Assembly (NCBI GenBank): GCA_964513925.1
Contig: CAZENR010000005.1
Coordinates: 1 to 64,000 of the forward strand
Direction of reading: 5' to 3'
Length of the DNA: 64,000 bases
Origin: DAORHV01 sp964513925
GTDB lineage: Bacteria; Patescibacteriota; Gracilibacteria; Peribacterales; Peribacteraceae
The notes under the pieces were generated by a model. The model saw only the letters and a program-made list of their open reading frames with translations. It did no database searches and had not been told where the DNA came from. Both the position numbers and the translations under genes were made by a program. This document shows positions 9,160-16,010 of the stretch, piece by piece. How positions within the stretch are numbered: position 1 is the stretch's first letter; each line of letters begins with the position of its first letter.

Positions 9160-9603
9160 GTGCCGTACAAAGATGCAGCGCCGTTTCCCAAGCAGATGAC
9201 CATTGTCATCGGCTTGTGCGTGGTGGGCCTCATGGCGTTTGGTTTGGCATTGTCGTACTACAAGAACATCTTGTTCGATCAACAACTTCTTACCATGCAG
9301 CAGCGAAACGCAACGTTGCAGCAGCAGATAGCAGCGGGTTATCAGCGGTTTGAGTACCTGCAATCGCGACAGTACAAGGACAAATACGCCAAAGAAAGCA
9401 TCGGCCTCTTAAACCCCGGCGAGAAGGTTGTTATTTTCGCTGCCAAGCCGGATCCGGTGGTTTCTCAGCCTGCCAGCGAACTGAGCGAAGCTGAGCGTCA
9501 GGCCATTTACGAGGAGAACCTGCGCAACATCCGCGTGTTGGATCATTGGAGGTTGTTCCTGTTCCACAGGGACCAAATAGACGATTTGCGCAAACCCATT
9601 TAG
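9160..9603 (+). CDS. septum formation initiator (DivIC/FtsB/FtsL-like)
   Basis: About 147 aa: a short cytoplasmic N-terminus, one membrane helix (MTIVIGLCVVGLMAFGLALSY), a coiled coil (NILFDQQLLTMQQRNATLQQQIA) and a YAKESIGLLNPGEKVVIFA segment, the hallmark of the DivIC/FtsB family (Y.KE..G...PGE.V). It scaffolds the divisome. GTG 9160 is chosen because TATACT at 9147-9152 ends 7 nt before it, the leaderless spacing seen at many genes here. A TTG at 9115 would lie upstream of the promoter. ATG 9198 would start just at the membrane helix. Confidence 0.75.
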   Translation: MPYKDAAPFPKQMTIVIGLCVVGLMAFGLALSYYKNILFDQQLLTMQQRNATLQQQIAAGYQRFEYLQSRQYKDKYAKESIGLLNPGEKVVIFAAKPDPVVSQPASELSEAERQAIYEENLRNIRVLDHWRLFLFHRDQIDDLRKPI

Positions 9604-9664
9604 CAAACTCCTATAAACGGGATTGTGTTTTTCCCATTCTTCTCGCATACTCTCTGTCGCTCGA

Positions 9665-9740
9665 CGCGGGGTGGAGCAGCTGGTAGCTCGCCAGGCTCAT
9701 AACCTGGAGGTCACAGGTTCGAATCCTGTCCCCGCAACCA
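9665..9740 (+). tRNA. initiator tRNA-fMet (CAU)
   Basis: The 76-nt cloverleaf has CAT in the loop CTCATAA, C1:A72 mismatch (CGCGGGG / CCCCGCA), A11:U24 and an encoded CCA end, all initiator features. Oddly, the anticodon stem is CCAGG/CCTGG, so the first of the three conserved G:C pairs (29:41) is A:U. Confidence 0.95.
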
Positions 9741-9793
9741 ATTAGGCCGGATACCCGGCTCTTTGTGTGCTGACGATATCCGTATATTTTCAC

Positions 9794-9821
9794 TTGTCAT
9801 TCAAAAACTTCTCCCTATACT
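9794..9821 (+). promoter_or_regulatory. promoter of rpmA, leaderless start
   Basis: TTGTCA (9794-9799), 16-nt spacer, TATACT (9816-9821). Only 8 nt separate the -10 from ATG, so the mRNA should begin at or next to the start codon. Confidence 0.6.
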
Positions 9822-9829
9822 AACCCGGT

Positions 9830-10105
9830 ATGGCAACCAAAAAGGCCGGTGGGTCTACCAGTAACGGCAGAGATAGTCGGTCCAAGCGCCGAGGCGTAAA
9901 GCGCTTCGCAGGTGAGACCGTCAATGCGGGCGAAGTTCTCGTCCGTCAAAAAGGTTTCTGGTACCGACCGGGCCAGAACGTCTACGTAGCCAAGGACTGG
10001 ACGCTACACTCTTCCATTGCAGGTAAAGTTTCTTACCGCAAGGCAAAGGTGCAGAAGTTCAACCGCAGCCGCGAGATGGCAACCATCGTCAGCGTTTCCG
10101 CCTAA
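9830..10105 (+). CDS. rpmA: 50S ribosomal protein bL27
   Basis: The 91-aa product begins MATKKAGGSTSNGRDSRSKR and continues with the conserved GVKRFAGETVNAGEVLVRQ and FWYRPGQNV segments of bL27. It lies in the large subunit near the peptidyl-transferase centre. The N-terminus starts directly with the mature-type ATKKA sequence, so no Prp-type cleavage extension is seen. It stands alone rather than in the usual rplU-rpmA-obg cluster; obg is 8 kb away. Confidence 0.96.
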   Translation: MATKKAGGSTSNGRDSRSKRRGVKRFAGETVNAGEVLVRQKGFWYRPGQNVYVAKDWTLHSSIAGKVSYRKAKVQKFNRSREMATIVSVSA

Positions 10106-10173
10106 CTCCTAGTAGTGTCGGGTTCAGCATCCCTAGCTTTGCTATAAGGCGATGTCTTTTCTTCCCCACTGCT

Positions 10174-10350
10174 GCGAGTAGACAAAAGAAATTGTGCTCT
10201 AACCCCCTGGAGATTTTTTGCACTACCCCTTGTGGGCCAGTAGCTCAGTTGGCCTACGAGCGCTTGACGCGAGTAGACAAAAGGAAATTGTGCTCTAACC
10301 CTTGGGGGAATTTTGCTACACTACCCTGTGTGGGCCAGTAGCTCAGTTGG
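10174..10350 (+). repeat. tandem duplication of tRNA-Ile promoter and 5' end (period 95 bp)
   Basis: Copy 1 (10174-10252) and copy 2 (10269-10350) both run from GCGAGTAGACAAAAG through AAATTGTGCTCTAACCC to GGGCCAGTAGCTCAGTTGG, with small indels between. Copy 2 leads into the complete tRNA. Copy 1 stops at the D-loop. Confidence 0.85.
10234..10252 (+). pseudogene. truncated 5' fragment of tRNA-Ile
   Basis: GGGCCAGTAGCTCAGTTGG is identical to the first 19 nt of the intact tRNA at 10332. The sequence then diverges (cctacgagcgcttgac). It has no anticodon arm, so it cannot be a tRNA. Confidence 0.8.
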
Positions 10351-10408
10351 TTAGAGCACAGGACTTATAAACCTGCGGTCGGTGGTTCAAATCCCCCCTG
10401 GCCCACCA
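10332..10408 (+). tRNA. tRNA-Ile (UAU anticodon)
   Basis: 77 nt with encoded CCA; acceptor GGGCCAG/CTGGCCC pairs perfectly. The loop CTTATAA gives anticodon TAT, which reads AUA. Two stem positions are unpaired: A31:A39 and T51:C63. TACACT (10317-10322) is a likely -10. Bacteria usually read AUA with a lysidine-modified CAU tRNA, so UAU is unusual. Confidence 0.85.
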
Positions 10409-10497
10409 AAATGGGTACTAAATAGCGAAGAAATAGGACACCTTTTGTTCCGAGGTGAACCTACGAAAAGACTGCAAGTAGTTGACAAACTAGTAGT

Positions 10498-10905
10498 ATG
10501 GTTCAACATGGCATTATGCAAAATGACGCTCCCCAGGAACAGGTAGTGCCACAGTGGCAGCCATCACCCGAGCAAATTCTTGCTTGTACAGACAGTAAAG
10601 AACTTTTAGATGAAGTGAATGCATCCATCGTTCACAGAATGCGCGCTCTACTGCGCACTGCGCAGACAAAGGGTTGCCCTGGATTGCAAGTACTTGGTTA
10701 CGAATTGAGTGAGTACATCGAAGCCCTAGATGACCCGGAAGGCAAGGGTGAGAAGATGCTTCAAAATGACAGAGTTACCGCATTGCTGGCATTGTACGAC
10801 ATGTTGAACACTAACCCTGATTCCAATCATCATCGTACGCCGTTGCTGTACTTACTTACTTGTAGGGCAGTATTGAAGGATCGACTCGAAACACAGCAGG
10901 ACTAG
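10498..10905 (+). CDS. hypothetical protein
   Basis: 135 aa, predicted soluble and helical, with no signal peptide or membrane segment. The middle (CTDSKELLDEVNASIVHRMRALLRTAQ; LGYELSEYIEALDDPEGKGEKM) is rich in helix-forming acidic and basic residues. I do not recognise the family. It is followed 61 nt later by another small unknown gene on the same strand. Start could also be ATG 10516. Confidence 0.55.
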   Translation: MVQHGIMQNDAPQEQVVPQWQPSPEQILACTDSKELLDEVNASIVHRMRALLRTAQTKGCPGLQVLGYELSEYIEALDDPEGKGEKMLQNDRVTALLALYDMLNTNPDSNHHRTPLLYLLTCRAVLKDRLETQQD

Positions 10906-10966
10906 TGTTGAATAAAGAAAGTACTTTTATTGATCGTCATTTGCACTGCAAGTATACTTACTCGCT

Positions 10967-11248
10967 ATGGCAGTACGCTCCGGACTCGCAGACGACTGGG
11001 ACGAGATAGACGAGGCAGTATCTATGGTTCAGAGTGCAGTTCCCCTAAGTCGTCACGACGCAGATGAATTGCTGCCTGAATTGCGTAAGTTGCACGCGGC
11101 CGGCATACCCAGGGAGGCTCTTTCCATCGTGCACTCCGGCAGCAAAACGGCAATTGTCATTCAACTTCGTCTATCCACTGTTCTGGAACAAGTGCGTGCA
11201 CTGCATCTTCCCCACGTGCTAGCGGACGGTGCTACACCCCTACAGTAA
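10967..11248 (+). CDS. hypothetical protein
   Basis: 93 aa, acidic N-terminal half and helical throughout; no recognised domain. It has its own promoter, TTGATC (10930-10935), 17 nt, TATACT (10953-10958), 8 nt from ATG, so it is probably leaderless. The clear promoter supports this being a real gene. It overlaps the 3' end of the convergent hydrolase gene by 9 nt. Confidence 0.6.
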   Translation: MAVRSGLADDWDEIDEAVSMVQSAVPLSRHDADELLPELRKLHAAGIPREALSIVHSGSKTAIVIQLRLSTVLEQVRALHLPHVLADGATPLQ

Positions 11249-11782
11249 CGCCTGCAGTGCCTGCGGCAGTTGGTAACACCCGTTTGCACCGCTGAAGTGC
11301 TTGCCGCCTTGCACGAGGATTGCCTTAGCTCCAAGAGCTGTATGCATACGCTCAAACTTCTCTAAAGAAATATACTCGTCGTTTTGCGAGTAGATGCTGA
11401 CAATCTTCTTTGCCGCAGCGCGAATATGCTTACAGTCAAACGGCTGCGAGACGAAGCCGGCTATATCCGCAATGCCCAGGTCCTCCATAAATCCCGCTAC
11501 CAACACGACAGTGCCAACTGTTTGGCCTTTTGGCAGTGTTTCTATGTACCTAAGGATTGCCGGGCAACCCAGGCTGTGGCCAATGAGGTGGCAACTTGCA
11601 TCCGGCGTGCCAATGACGTCGTGCAGCTCTTCTACCCATCGCTCTGCTTTGGGGTGCATGGGATTGGGCATGCTTGGTGTACGAACTTGAAAACCGCGGG
11701 CGGAAAGCTCGTTATTTAACCACGGCTTCCAGCCATCCAGCGGCTGCGATTGCCACCCATGCACAATGACCGCGCGCTTCAT
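11240..11782 (-). CDS. RBBP9/YdeN-like alpha/beta hydrolase
   Basis: 180 aa, the size of the RBBP9/YdeN serine hydrolase family. It shows VIVHGWQSQP (oxyanion region), the nucleophile elbow GHSLGC (~residues 68-73), the acid in SQNDEYIS and the catalytic His in GGKHFSG near the C-terminus. The substrate is unknown. Its start overlaps the end of cca by 4 nt, so the two are co-translated. Confidence 0.85.
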   Translation of the reverse strand: MKRAVIVHGWQSQPLDGWKPWLNNELSARGFQVRTPSMPNPMHPKAERWVEELHDVIGTPDASCHLIGHSLGCPAILRYIETLPKGQTVGTVVLVAGFMEDLGIADIAGFVSQPFDCKHIRAAAKKIVSIYSQNDEYISLEKFERMHTALGAKAILVQGGKHFSGANGCYQLPQALQALL

Positions 11783-13140
11783 GGATGTTTGGGGCGAAAT
11801 TGTTCCAAGAAGGCACGCGCCTCAGCCTTCTTGGTGACCTGTTTCTCCAATTGCGCCTGGTGCAACTGTTTCAGGATGTCCCCTACCCGCTCTCCTGGTT
11901 GAAGACCGAGTATCTCCATGACTTCGGTTCCCGAAAGCAGCGGTTTCTGCGGACGCGGATGCGAGTCTAGAAATGCGTTGTAATCGGCAACAATGCTCTC
12001 ATACAAGCCAAAACCCGACGGAGCAGTTCCGGCGATGTCCAGCCAAAACAGCTGTAGTAACTCCTGGAACCACGGGTGGTGGTACCAGTGTGATTTGCGC
12101 TGATTGTTCAGTCCGGCAAACGAGCCCATCATCATGTGATGCCGAATGAGCCAGCAAATTTTCTCCCGACGCGCGGATGGCAACTGTACTCGCTTAAACA
12201 CTTCATCTGCGATGTCTGCGGAAACTTCCGCGTGATGGTCGAACCGGATGCGCTCCTGCACCGAGAATGTCTTGGCTTTGCCGCAGTCGTGGAATACCGC
12301 CGCCAAGCGCACGTCTATGGAGTGGTCCTCTGTAAAGCTTGCGGCGCAGCGTTTGGTATGTTCCCAGACATCGCCTTCCTGGTGGTACTCCGGAGGCTGT
12401 GCCACGCCTTTGCACGCAGCCAGCTCGGGGAACACGTACTTCAGTATGCCGGTTTCCCACAGGTCTTCTAGCGCCGCTTCTGGCTTGTGGCCAAGCAGCA
12501 TGCGTTCAAACTCCGCCAACTGGCGCACGCCAGACAGTTCTTTGGCAAGCGGCGCGCATGCACACAGTGCCTGGAATGTTTGCGGATGGTACTGTCCGCC
12601 GATGGCGGCCCGAAAACGCACCGCACGAAGCATCCGCAGTGCATCGTGGCGGATGCGCGTTTCCGCGTCTCCTATGAAACGGATCAATCCGTTATGCAAA
12701 TCCTTCTCGCCGTCGTGCGGATCGAACAGCGCAAGCGTCTGGGGTTGAAAGTAGATGGCGTTCACCGTGAAATCGCGGCGAACAGAGTCTTGTGCGCGAT
12801 TGCCAAACTTCACGCTCTCGGGGTGGCGTCCGTCCGATGCGGCATCGTCCTCGCGGAAGGTGGTTAGCTCGAGCTCGACGCCCTTGTGAGCAGCAATAAC
12901 GCTGCCAAGCGCAGCGGCCTGCATGTCGCTTTTAGGGAATAGCCGTTCGATGTCTTTCGGCAGCGCCGATGTCGCGATGTCGATATCGTCGGGAATACGG
13001 TCCTGCAGCATGTCGCGCACGCAGCCACCCACCCACCAGGCCTCGTAGCCCGCGTTACTGAGTACTTCCACCGCGTCGAAAGCGGCACTCCCCTGCTTTG
13101 TAGAGAGCGTTCTTTCGATGATGTCACGCGCAAGTGGCAC
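11779..13140 (-). CDS. cca: CCA tRNA nucleotidyltransferase with HD domain
   Basis: 453 aa. The N-terminal nucleotidyltransferase head has WWVGGCVRDML (~35-45) and DDIDIATSA (~51-59), the metal-binding motif. RRDFTVNAIYF and RHDALRMLRAVRFRA follow. A C-terminal HD domain reads VWEHTKRCAA...AAVFHDCGKAKTF. It adds or repairs the 3' CCA of tRNAs; all tRNA genes in this window already encode CCA, so repair may be the main role. GTG 13140 is the start, 6 nt after TAGAAT on its strand (leaderless spacing). Confidence 0.93.
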   Translation of the reverse strand: MPLARDIIERTLSTKQGSAAFDAVEVLSNAGYEAWWVGGCVRDMLQDRIPDDIDIATSALPKDIERLFPKSDMQAAALGSVIAAHKGVELELTTFREDDAASDGRHPESVKFGNRAQDSVRRDFTVNAIYFQPQTLALFDPHDGEKDLHNGLIRFIGDAETRIRHDALRMLRAVRFRAAIGGQYHPQTFQALCACAPLAKELSGVRQLAEFERMLLGHKPEAALEDLWETGILKYVFPELAACKGVAQPPEYHQEGDVWEHTKRCAASFTEDHSIDVRLAAVFHDCGKAKTFSVQERIRFDHHAEVSADIADEVFKRVQLPSARREKICWLIRHHMMMGSFAGLNNQRKSHWYHHPWFQELLQLFWLDIAGTAPSGFGLYESIVADYNAFLDSHPRPQKPLLSGTEVMEILGLQPGERVGDILKQLHQAQLEKQVTKKAEARAFLEQFRPKHP

Positions 13141-13171
13141 GGCACGATTCTACCATCTACACTACTGAAGT
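13141..13171. promoter_or_regulatory. back-to-back divergent promoters of cca and nfo
   Basis: On the minus strand TAGAAT (13147-13152) ends 6 nt before the cca GTG. On the plus strand TACACT (13158-13163) ends 8 nt before the nfo ATG. Both genes therefore seem to be transcribed without a leader from a 31-bp gap. Confidence 0.5.
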
Positions 13172-14002
13172 ATGTTGCATTTTGCCGTTGCGGGCGTCCC
13201 GCATTCCACGCCCAAGCCCGGTGGTACCGTCGTCGGTTTGCGTCATGCGCATTCGCTTGGCATAACAGCCATGGAATTGGAATGGGTGCAGCGCGTTCCG
13301 GTAAACCCCGAACGCATGCAGGAAATCAACCGAACAGCGCAGGAGCTGAAGATGTACTTAACCGCGCATGCGCCGTACTACATCAATTTGAATACGGAAG
13401 ATCCCGATAAAATGGCTGCTAGCAAACGGCGCATTTTGGATGCCCTGGCCATGAGCCAGTTGGCCGGCATTCGCTCGGTGTGCGTGCATGCGGCGTTCTA
13501 CTTAGGCCAAGACCCCAAGCGCGCGCTGGAAAATGTGCGCCGCGCGACAGATGAGATCTTGAAGCAGAAGAAGCGCCTATTTCCGGATGTGAACCTTGGG
13601 TACGAGACCATGGGCAAAGGCACGCAGTTTGGCACCCTGGAAGAGGTGTTGGCCGTCAGCAAGGAATTCGGCATCTACCCGGTACTGGATCCGGCTCACT
13701 TGCACGCGCGGTACAACGGAGCCATGAATACTGCAGCAGAATGGAACGACATGTTCGATGCGTACGCCTCGGCGCTCGGCAAGAAAGCGCTGCAAAGCGT
13801 GCACATGCACTACTCGGGCATTGCCTACGGAGCAAAAGGCGAAAAACATCACTTGCCACTGCAAGAGAGCGACGCCCGCTGGACGGACTTCCTAGGCGTG
13901 CTGAAGAAGCGCAAGATTGCCGGAACCGTGGTGTGCGAGTCGCCGCTGCTGGAACAAGACACATTGCTTCTGCAGAAGACCTACGCCAAGCTGAAGACGT
14001 AA
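13172..14002 (+). CDS. nfo: endonuclease IV (AP endonuclease)
   Basis: 276 aa TIM barrel of the Nfo family. Metal-ligand motifs are in order: HAPYYINL (~64-71), HAAFYLG (~109-115), YETMGKGTQFG (~147-157), DPAHLHAR (~175-182), HMHYSG (~212-217), KHHLPL and CESPLLE near the end. It cuts DNA at abasic sites during base-excision repair. Length is normal. It is divergent from cca. Confidence 0.92.
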   Translation: MLHFAVAGVPHSTPKPGGTVVGLRHAHSLGITAMELEWVQRVPVNPERMQEINRTAQELKMYLTAHAPYYINLNTEDPDKMAASKRRILDALAMSQLAGIRSVCVHAAFYLGQDPKRALENVRRATDEILKQKKRLFPDVNLGYETMGKGTQFGTLEEVLAVSKEFGIYPVLDPAHLHARYNGAMNTAAEWNDMFDAYASALGKKALQSVHMHYSGIAYGAKGEKHHLPLQESDARWTDFLGVLKKRKIAGTVVCESPLLEQDTLLLQKTYAKLKT

Positions 14003-14031
14003 TTGCAGAATGTATAAAAATGTTGTATAAT
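14003..14031 (+). promoter_or_regulatory. sigma-70 promoter of gap
   Basis: TTGCAG (14003-14008), 17-nt spacer, TATAAT (14026-14031). It gives a ~100-nt leader containing a GGCTG-GAAA-CAGCC tetraloop hairpin at 14057-14070, longer than other leaders in the window. Confidence 0.65.
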
Positions 14032-14138
14032 ATTGTTTGAGTGTACCCTGCACTTTGGCTGGAAACAGCCGCGAAAGGTACGCGCAGCACAGGGAAAACC
14101 TGCTACATTTCACACATTCACATCCTTACCCTACTTGT

Positions 14139-15149
14139 ATGAACGTCGCCATTAACGGCTTTGGCCGCATTGGACGCCAGGCGCTTCGCATAATTTTGCA
14201 GAAGCACCCGGACGTAAAAGTGGTATTGGTCAACGACCTTACCGACGGTGCTACGCTGGCTCATTTGTTCGAGTTCGATTCCACCTATGGCCGCTTCCCG
14301 GGTAAGACCAGCCATTCCAGCGACAAGCTCTCCGTTGCCGGGTACGGCGATATTCTGCTGACCGCACAGAAAGACCCTAAATTACTTCCGCACAAAGACC
14401 TGAAGGTGGATGTGGTACTGGAGTGCACGGGGTTCTTTACCAGCCGCGAGGGTGCCGCTTCGCACCTTGCTGCTGGGGCCAAGAAGGTCATTATCTCTGC
14501 TCCCTGCAAGGATAAAGCCGACGGAACGTTCTGCATTGGCGTCAACCACGAGTTGTACGACCCGAAGAGCATGCATGTCATTTCCAACGCTTCGTGTACC
14601 ACGAACTGTCTGGCACCTATGGCGAAGGTACTAAACGATGCATTCGGCATTGAACAGGGCATGATGACTACCATTCATAGCTACACCAACGACCAGAACC
14701 TGCTCGACTTGCCGCACAAGGATCTGCGCCGCGCCCGTGCCGCAGCCGTGAACTTGGTTCCCAGCACCACCGGTGCCGCCAAGGCCATCGGCCTTGTGAT
14801 CCCGGAGCTGAAAGGCAAGCTCAATGGCACTTCAGTTCGCGTACCCACTCCTACCGGAAGTATTACCGACCTGGTGTGCACCGTGAAAAAGGCCGCGACA
14901 GTAGAGTCTATTAATTCAGCGTTTAAGGCTGCTGCCGAAGGCCCCATGAAAGATATTCTGGGCTACGAGGAGGCTCCGTTAGTACTTCGTGACATTGTGG
15001 GAGACCCGCGCAGTTCCATTATTGATGCGCAAAGCACCATGGTCATGGAGGGCGGCAAGCTCATTAAAACCTTCTCGTGGTACGACAACGAATGGGGCTA
15101 CTCCAACCGCCTTGTAGAACTAGCCAAATACGTTGGCGCCCGTCTGTAG
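14139..15149 (+). CDS. gap: glyceraldehyde-3-phosphate dehydrogenase
   Basis: 336 aa, type I GAPDH. NAD-binding motif INGFGRIGRQ starts at residue 4; the catalytic Cys is in SNASCTTNCLAP (~150-161), the substrate region in PSTTGAAKA and the C-terminal SWYDNEWGYSNR. It oxidises glyceraldehyde-3-phosphate in glycolysis. ATG 14139 matches the family N-terminus (MNVAINGFG). The pyrimidine-rich run before it lacks a Shine-Dalgarno. Strong promoter and long leader suggest high expression. Confidence 0.97.
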   Translation: MNVAINGFGRIGRQALRIILQKHPDVKVVLVNDLTDGATLAHLFEFDSTYGRFPGKTSHSSDKLSVAGYGDILLTAQKDPKLLPHKDLKVDVVLECTGFFTSREGAASHLAAGAKKVIISAPCKDKADGTFCIGVNHELYDPKSMHVISNASCTTNCLAPMAKVLNDAFGIEQGMMTTIHSYTNDQNLLDLPHKDLRRARAAAVNLVPSTTGAAKAIGLVIPELKGKLNGTSVRVPTPTGSITDLVCTVKKAATVESINSAFKAAAEGPMKDILGYEEAPLVLRDIVGDPRSSIIDAQSTMVMEGGKLIKTFSWYDNEWGYSNRLVELAKYVGARL

Positions 15150-15167
15150 CCTTCTTCTTCCTTCTCT

Positions 15168-15593
15168 ATGTCTGCATCCACAGCGTTCTGGCTAACCAAG
15201 GATGAAATCGCCAACCTGTTTGAAAAACTTCCTGCAGCGCTCCAGCAGGAATGGAAAAAGCATGTCGTTATCGAGTCTCTATCCTCGTTCGAGACCGAGG
15301 CGCAGCTACGCAAGAACTTCGAGCAATCGCGCTTTGAGATGGCCGGCCTGAAAGAGTTCATCGATTCCGTTATTGCAGGTAGCCCAAAGCCCTTTCCGGA
15401 GATGACCGAGAAAAGCCTGTCGCAGGAGTCGCTTGCGGAATACTTCGCAACGATAGGCGCAAGCGGTATTTCCGCTTTGCTCCACATGGCTCTGAGCGAG
15501 ACAGATGTCACCAGCGAGCAGCTAGACCAGCTTGCTGGCATGTCACGCGTGCGCCACGTCATTCTGGAGGCCAATTCCACTCATACCCAGTAA
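15168..15593 (+). CDS. hypothetical protein
   Basis: 141 aa, soluble and mostly helical (MSASTAFWLTKDEIANLFEKL...). There is no signal peptide or membrane segment and no family I recognise. It lies 18 nt after gap and 15 nt before the next small gene, so it probably belongs to the gap transcript. The start is preceded by a pure pyrimidine tract (cttcttcttccttctct). Confidence 0.6.
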   Translation: MSASTAFWLTKDEIANLFEKLPAALQQEWKKHVVIESLSSFETEAQLRKNFEQSRFEMAGLKEFIDSVIAGSPKPFPEMTEKSLSQESLAEYFATIGASGISALLHMALSETDVTSEQLDQLAGMSRVRHVILEANSTHTQ

Positions 15594-15608
15594 TTCCACC
15601 CTGCATAT

Positions 15609-15986
15609 ATGACTGCACAAGTTCGCACCATCGAAGTTGTAGAAGAGGCCCCGCGCGAAGGCTTGGCCGAGAAGATTCTGAGGGCTCCTGGACGAGGCCT
15701 TGCTAAAGCCGGAAAGTACATTTTGGAAAACCCGTGGAAAACCGCTTCCACTGCGGTGGGCGTTACAAGCTTGATTGCGGGGGCTCATCATTTGGGACTC
15801 TGGCAACAGCTTTCGAGCATGGCTCCTGCAGGCGGCTTCCAAACTTTCCTACAGAGAACCGGCGCAACGCTGCACCGTGGCTATGGCAATTTTGGTTCAG
15901 CGGTGCTGGAGCGCATGCCAAGCGCGGTTAGCACACCTGTTCGTTGGCTGTTTGATACAACGAACCTGTCTACTCCGCGTCCGTAG
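15609..15986 (+). CDS. hypothetical protein
   Basis: 125 aa with an acidic/basic N-terminus (VEEAPREGLAEKILRAPGRGLAKAGKYI) and a short weakly hydrophobic stretch (TASTAVGVTSLIAGAH) that could touch the membrane. The pattern APGRGLAKAGKYILENP resembles the amphipathic openings of small CPR proteins such as the one at the right end of this window. Family unknown. Last gene of the putative gap transcript. Confidence 0.55.
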   Translation: MTAQVRTIEVVEEAPREGLAEKILRAPGRGLAKAGKYILENPWKTASTAVGVTSLIAGAHHLGLWQQLSSMAPAGGFQTFLQRTGATLHRGYGNFGSAVLERMPSAVSTPVRWLFDTTNLSTPRP

Positions 15987-16010
15987 TCGTTGAGAATTGA
16001 TTGGAAGGGC

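Noticed and set aside
10234..10252. tRNA fragments as attachment sites of an integrated element
   Set aside because: The copied part is the 5' end, only 95 bp (or 83 bp at tRNA-Phe) from the intact gene, with no integrase or cargo between.
10482..10487. TTGACA as -35 box of the 10498 gene
   Set aside because: No -10 box lies 16-18 nt downstream before the start codon.
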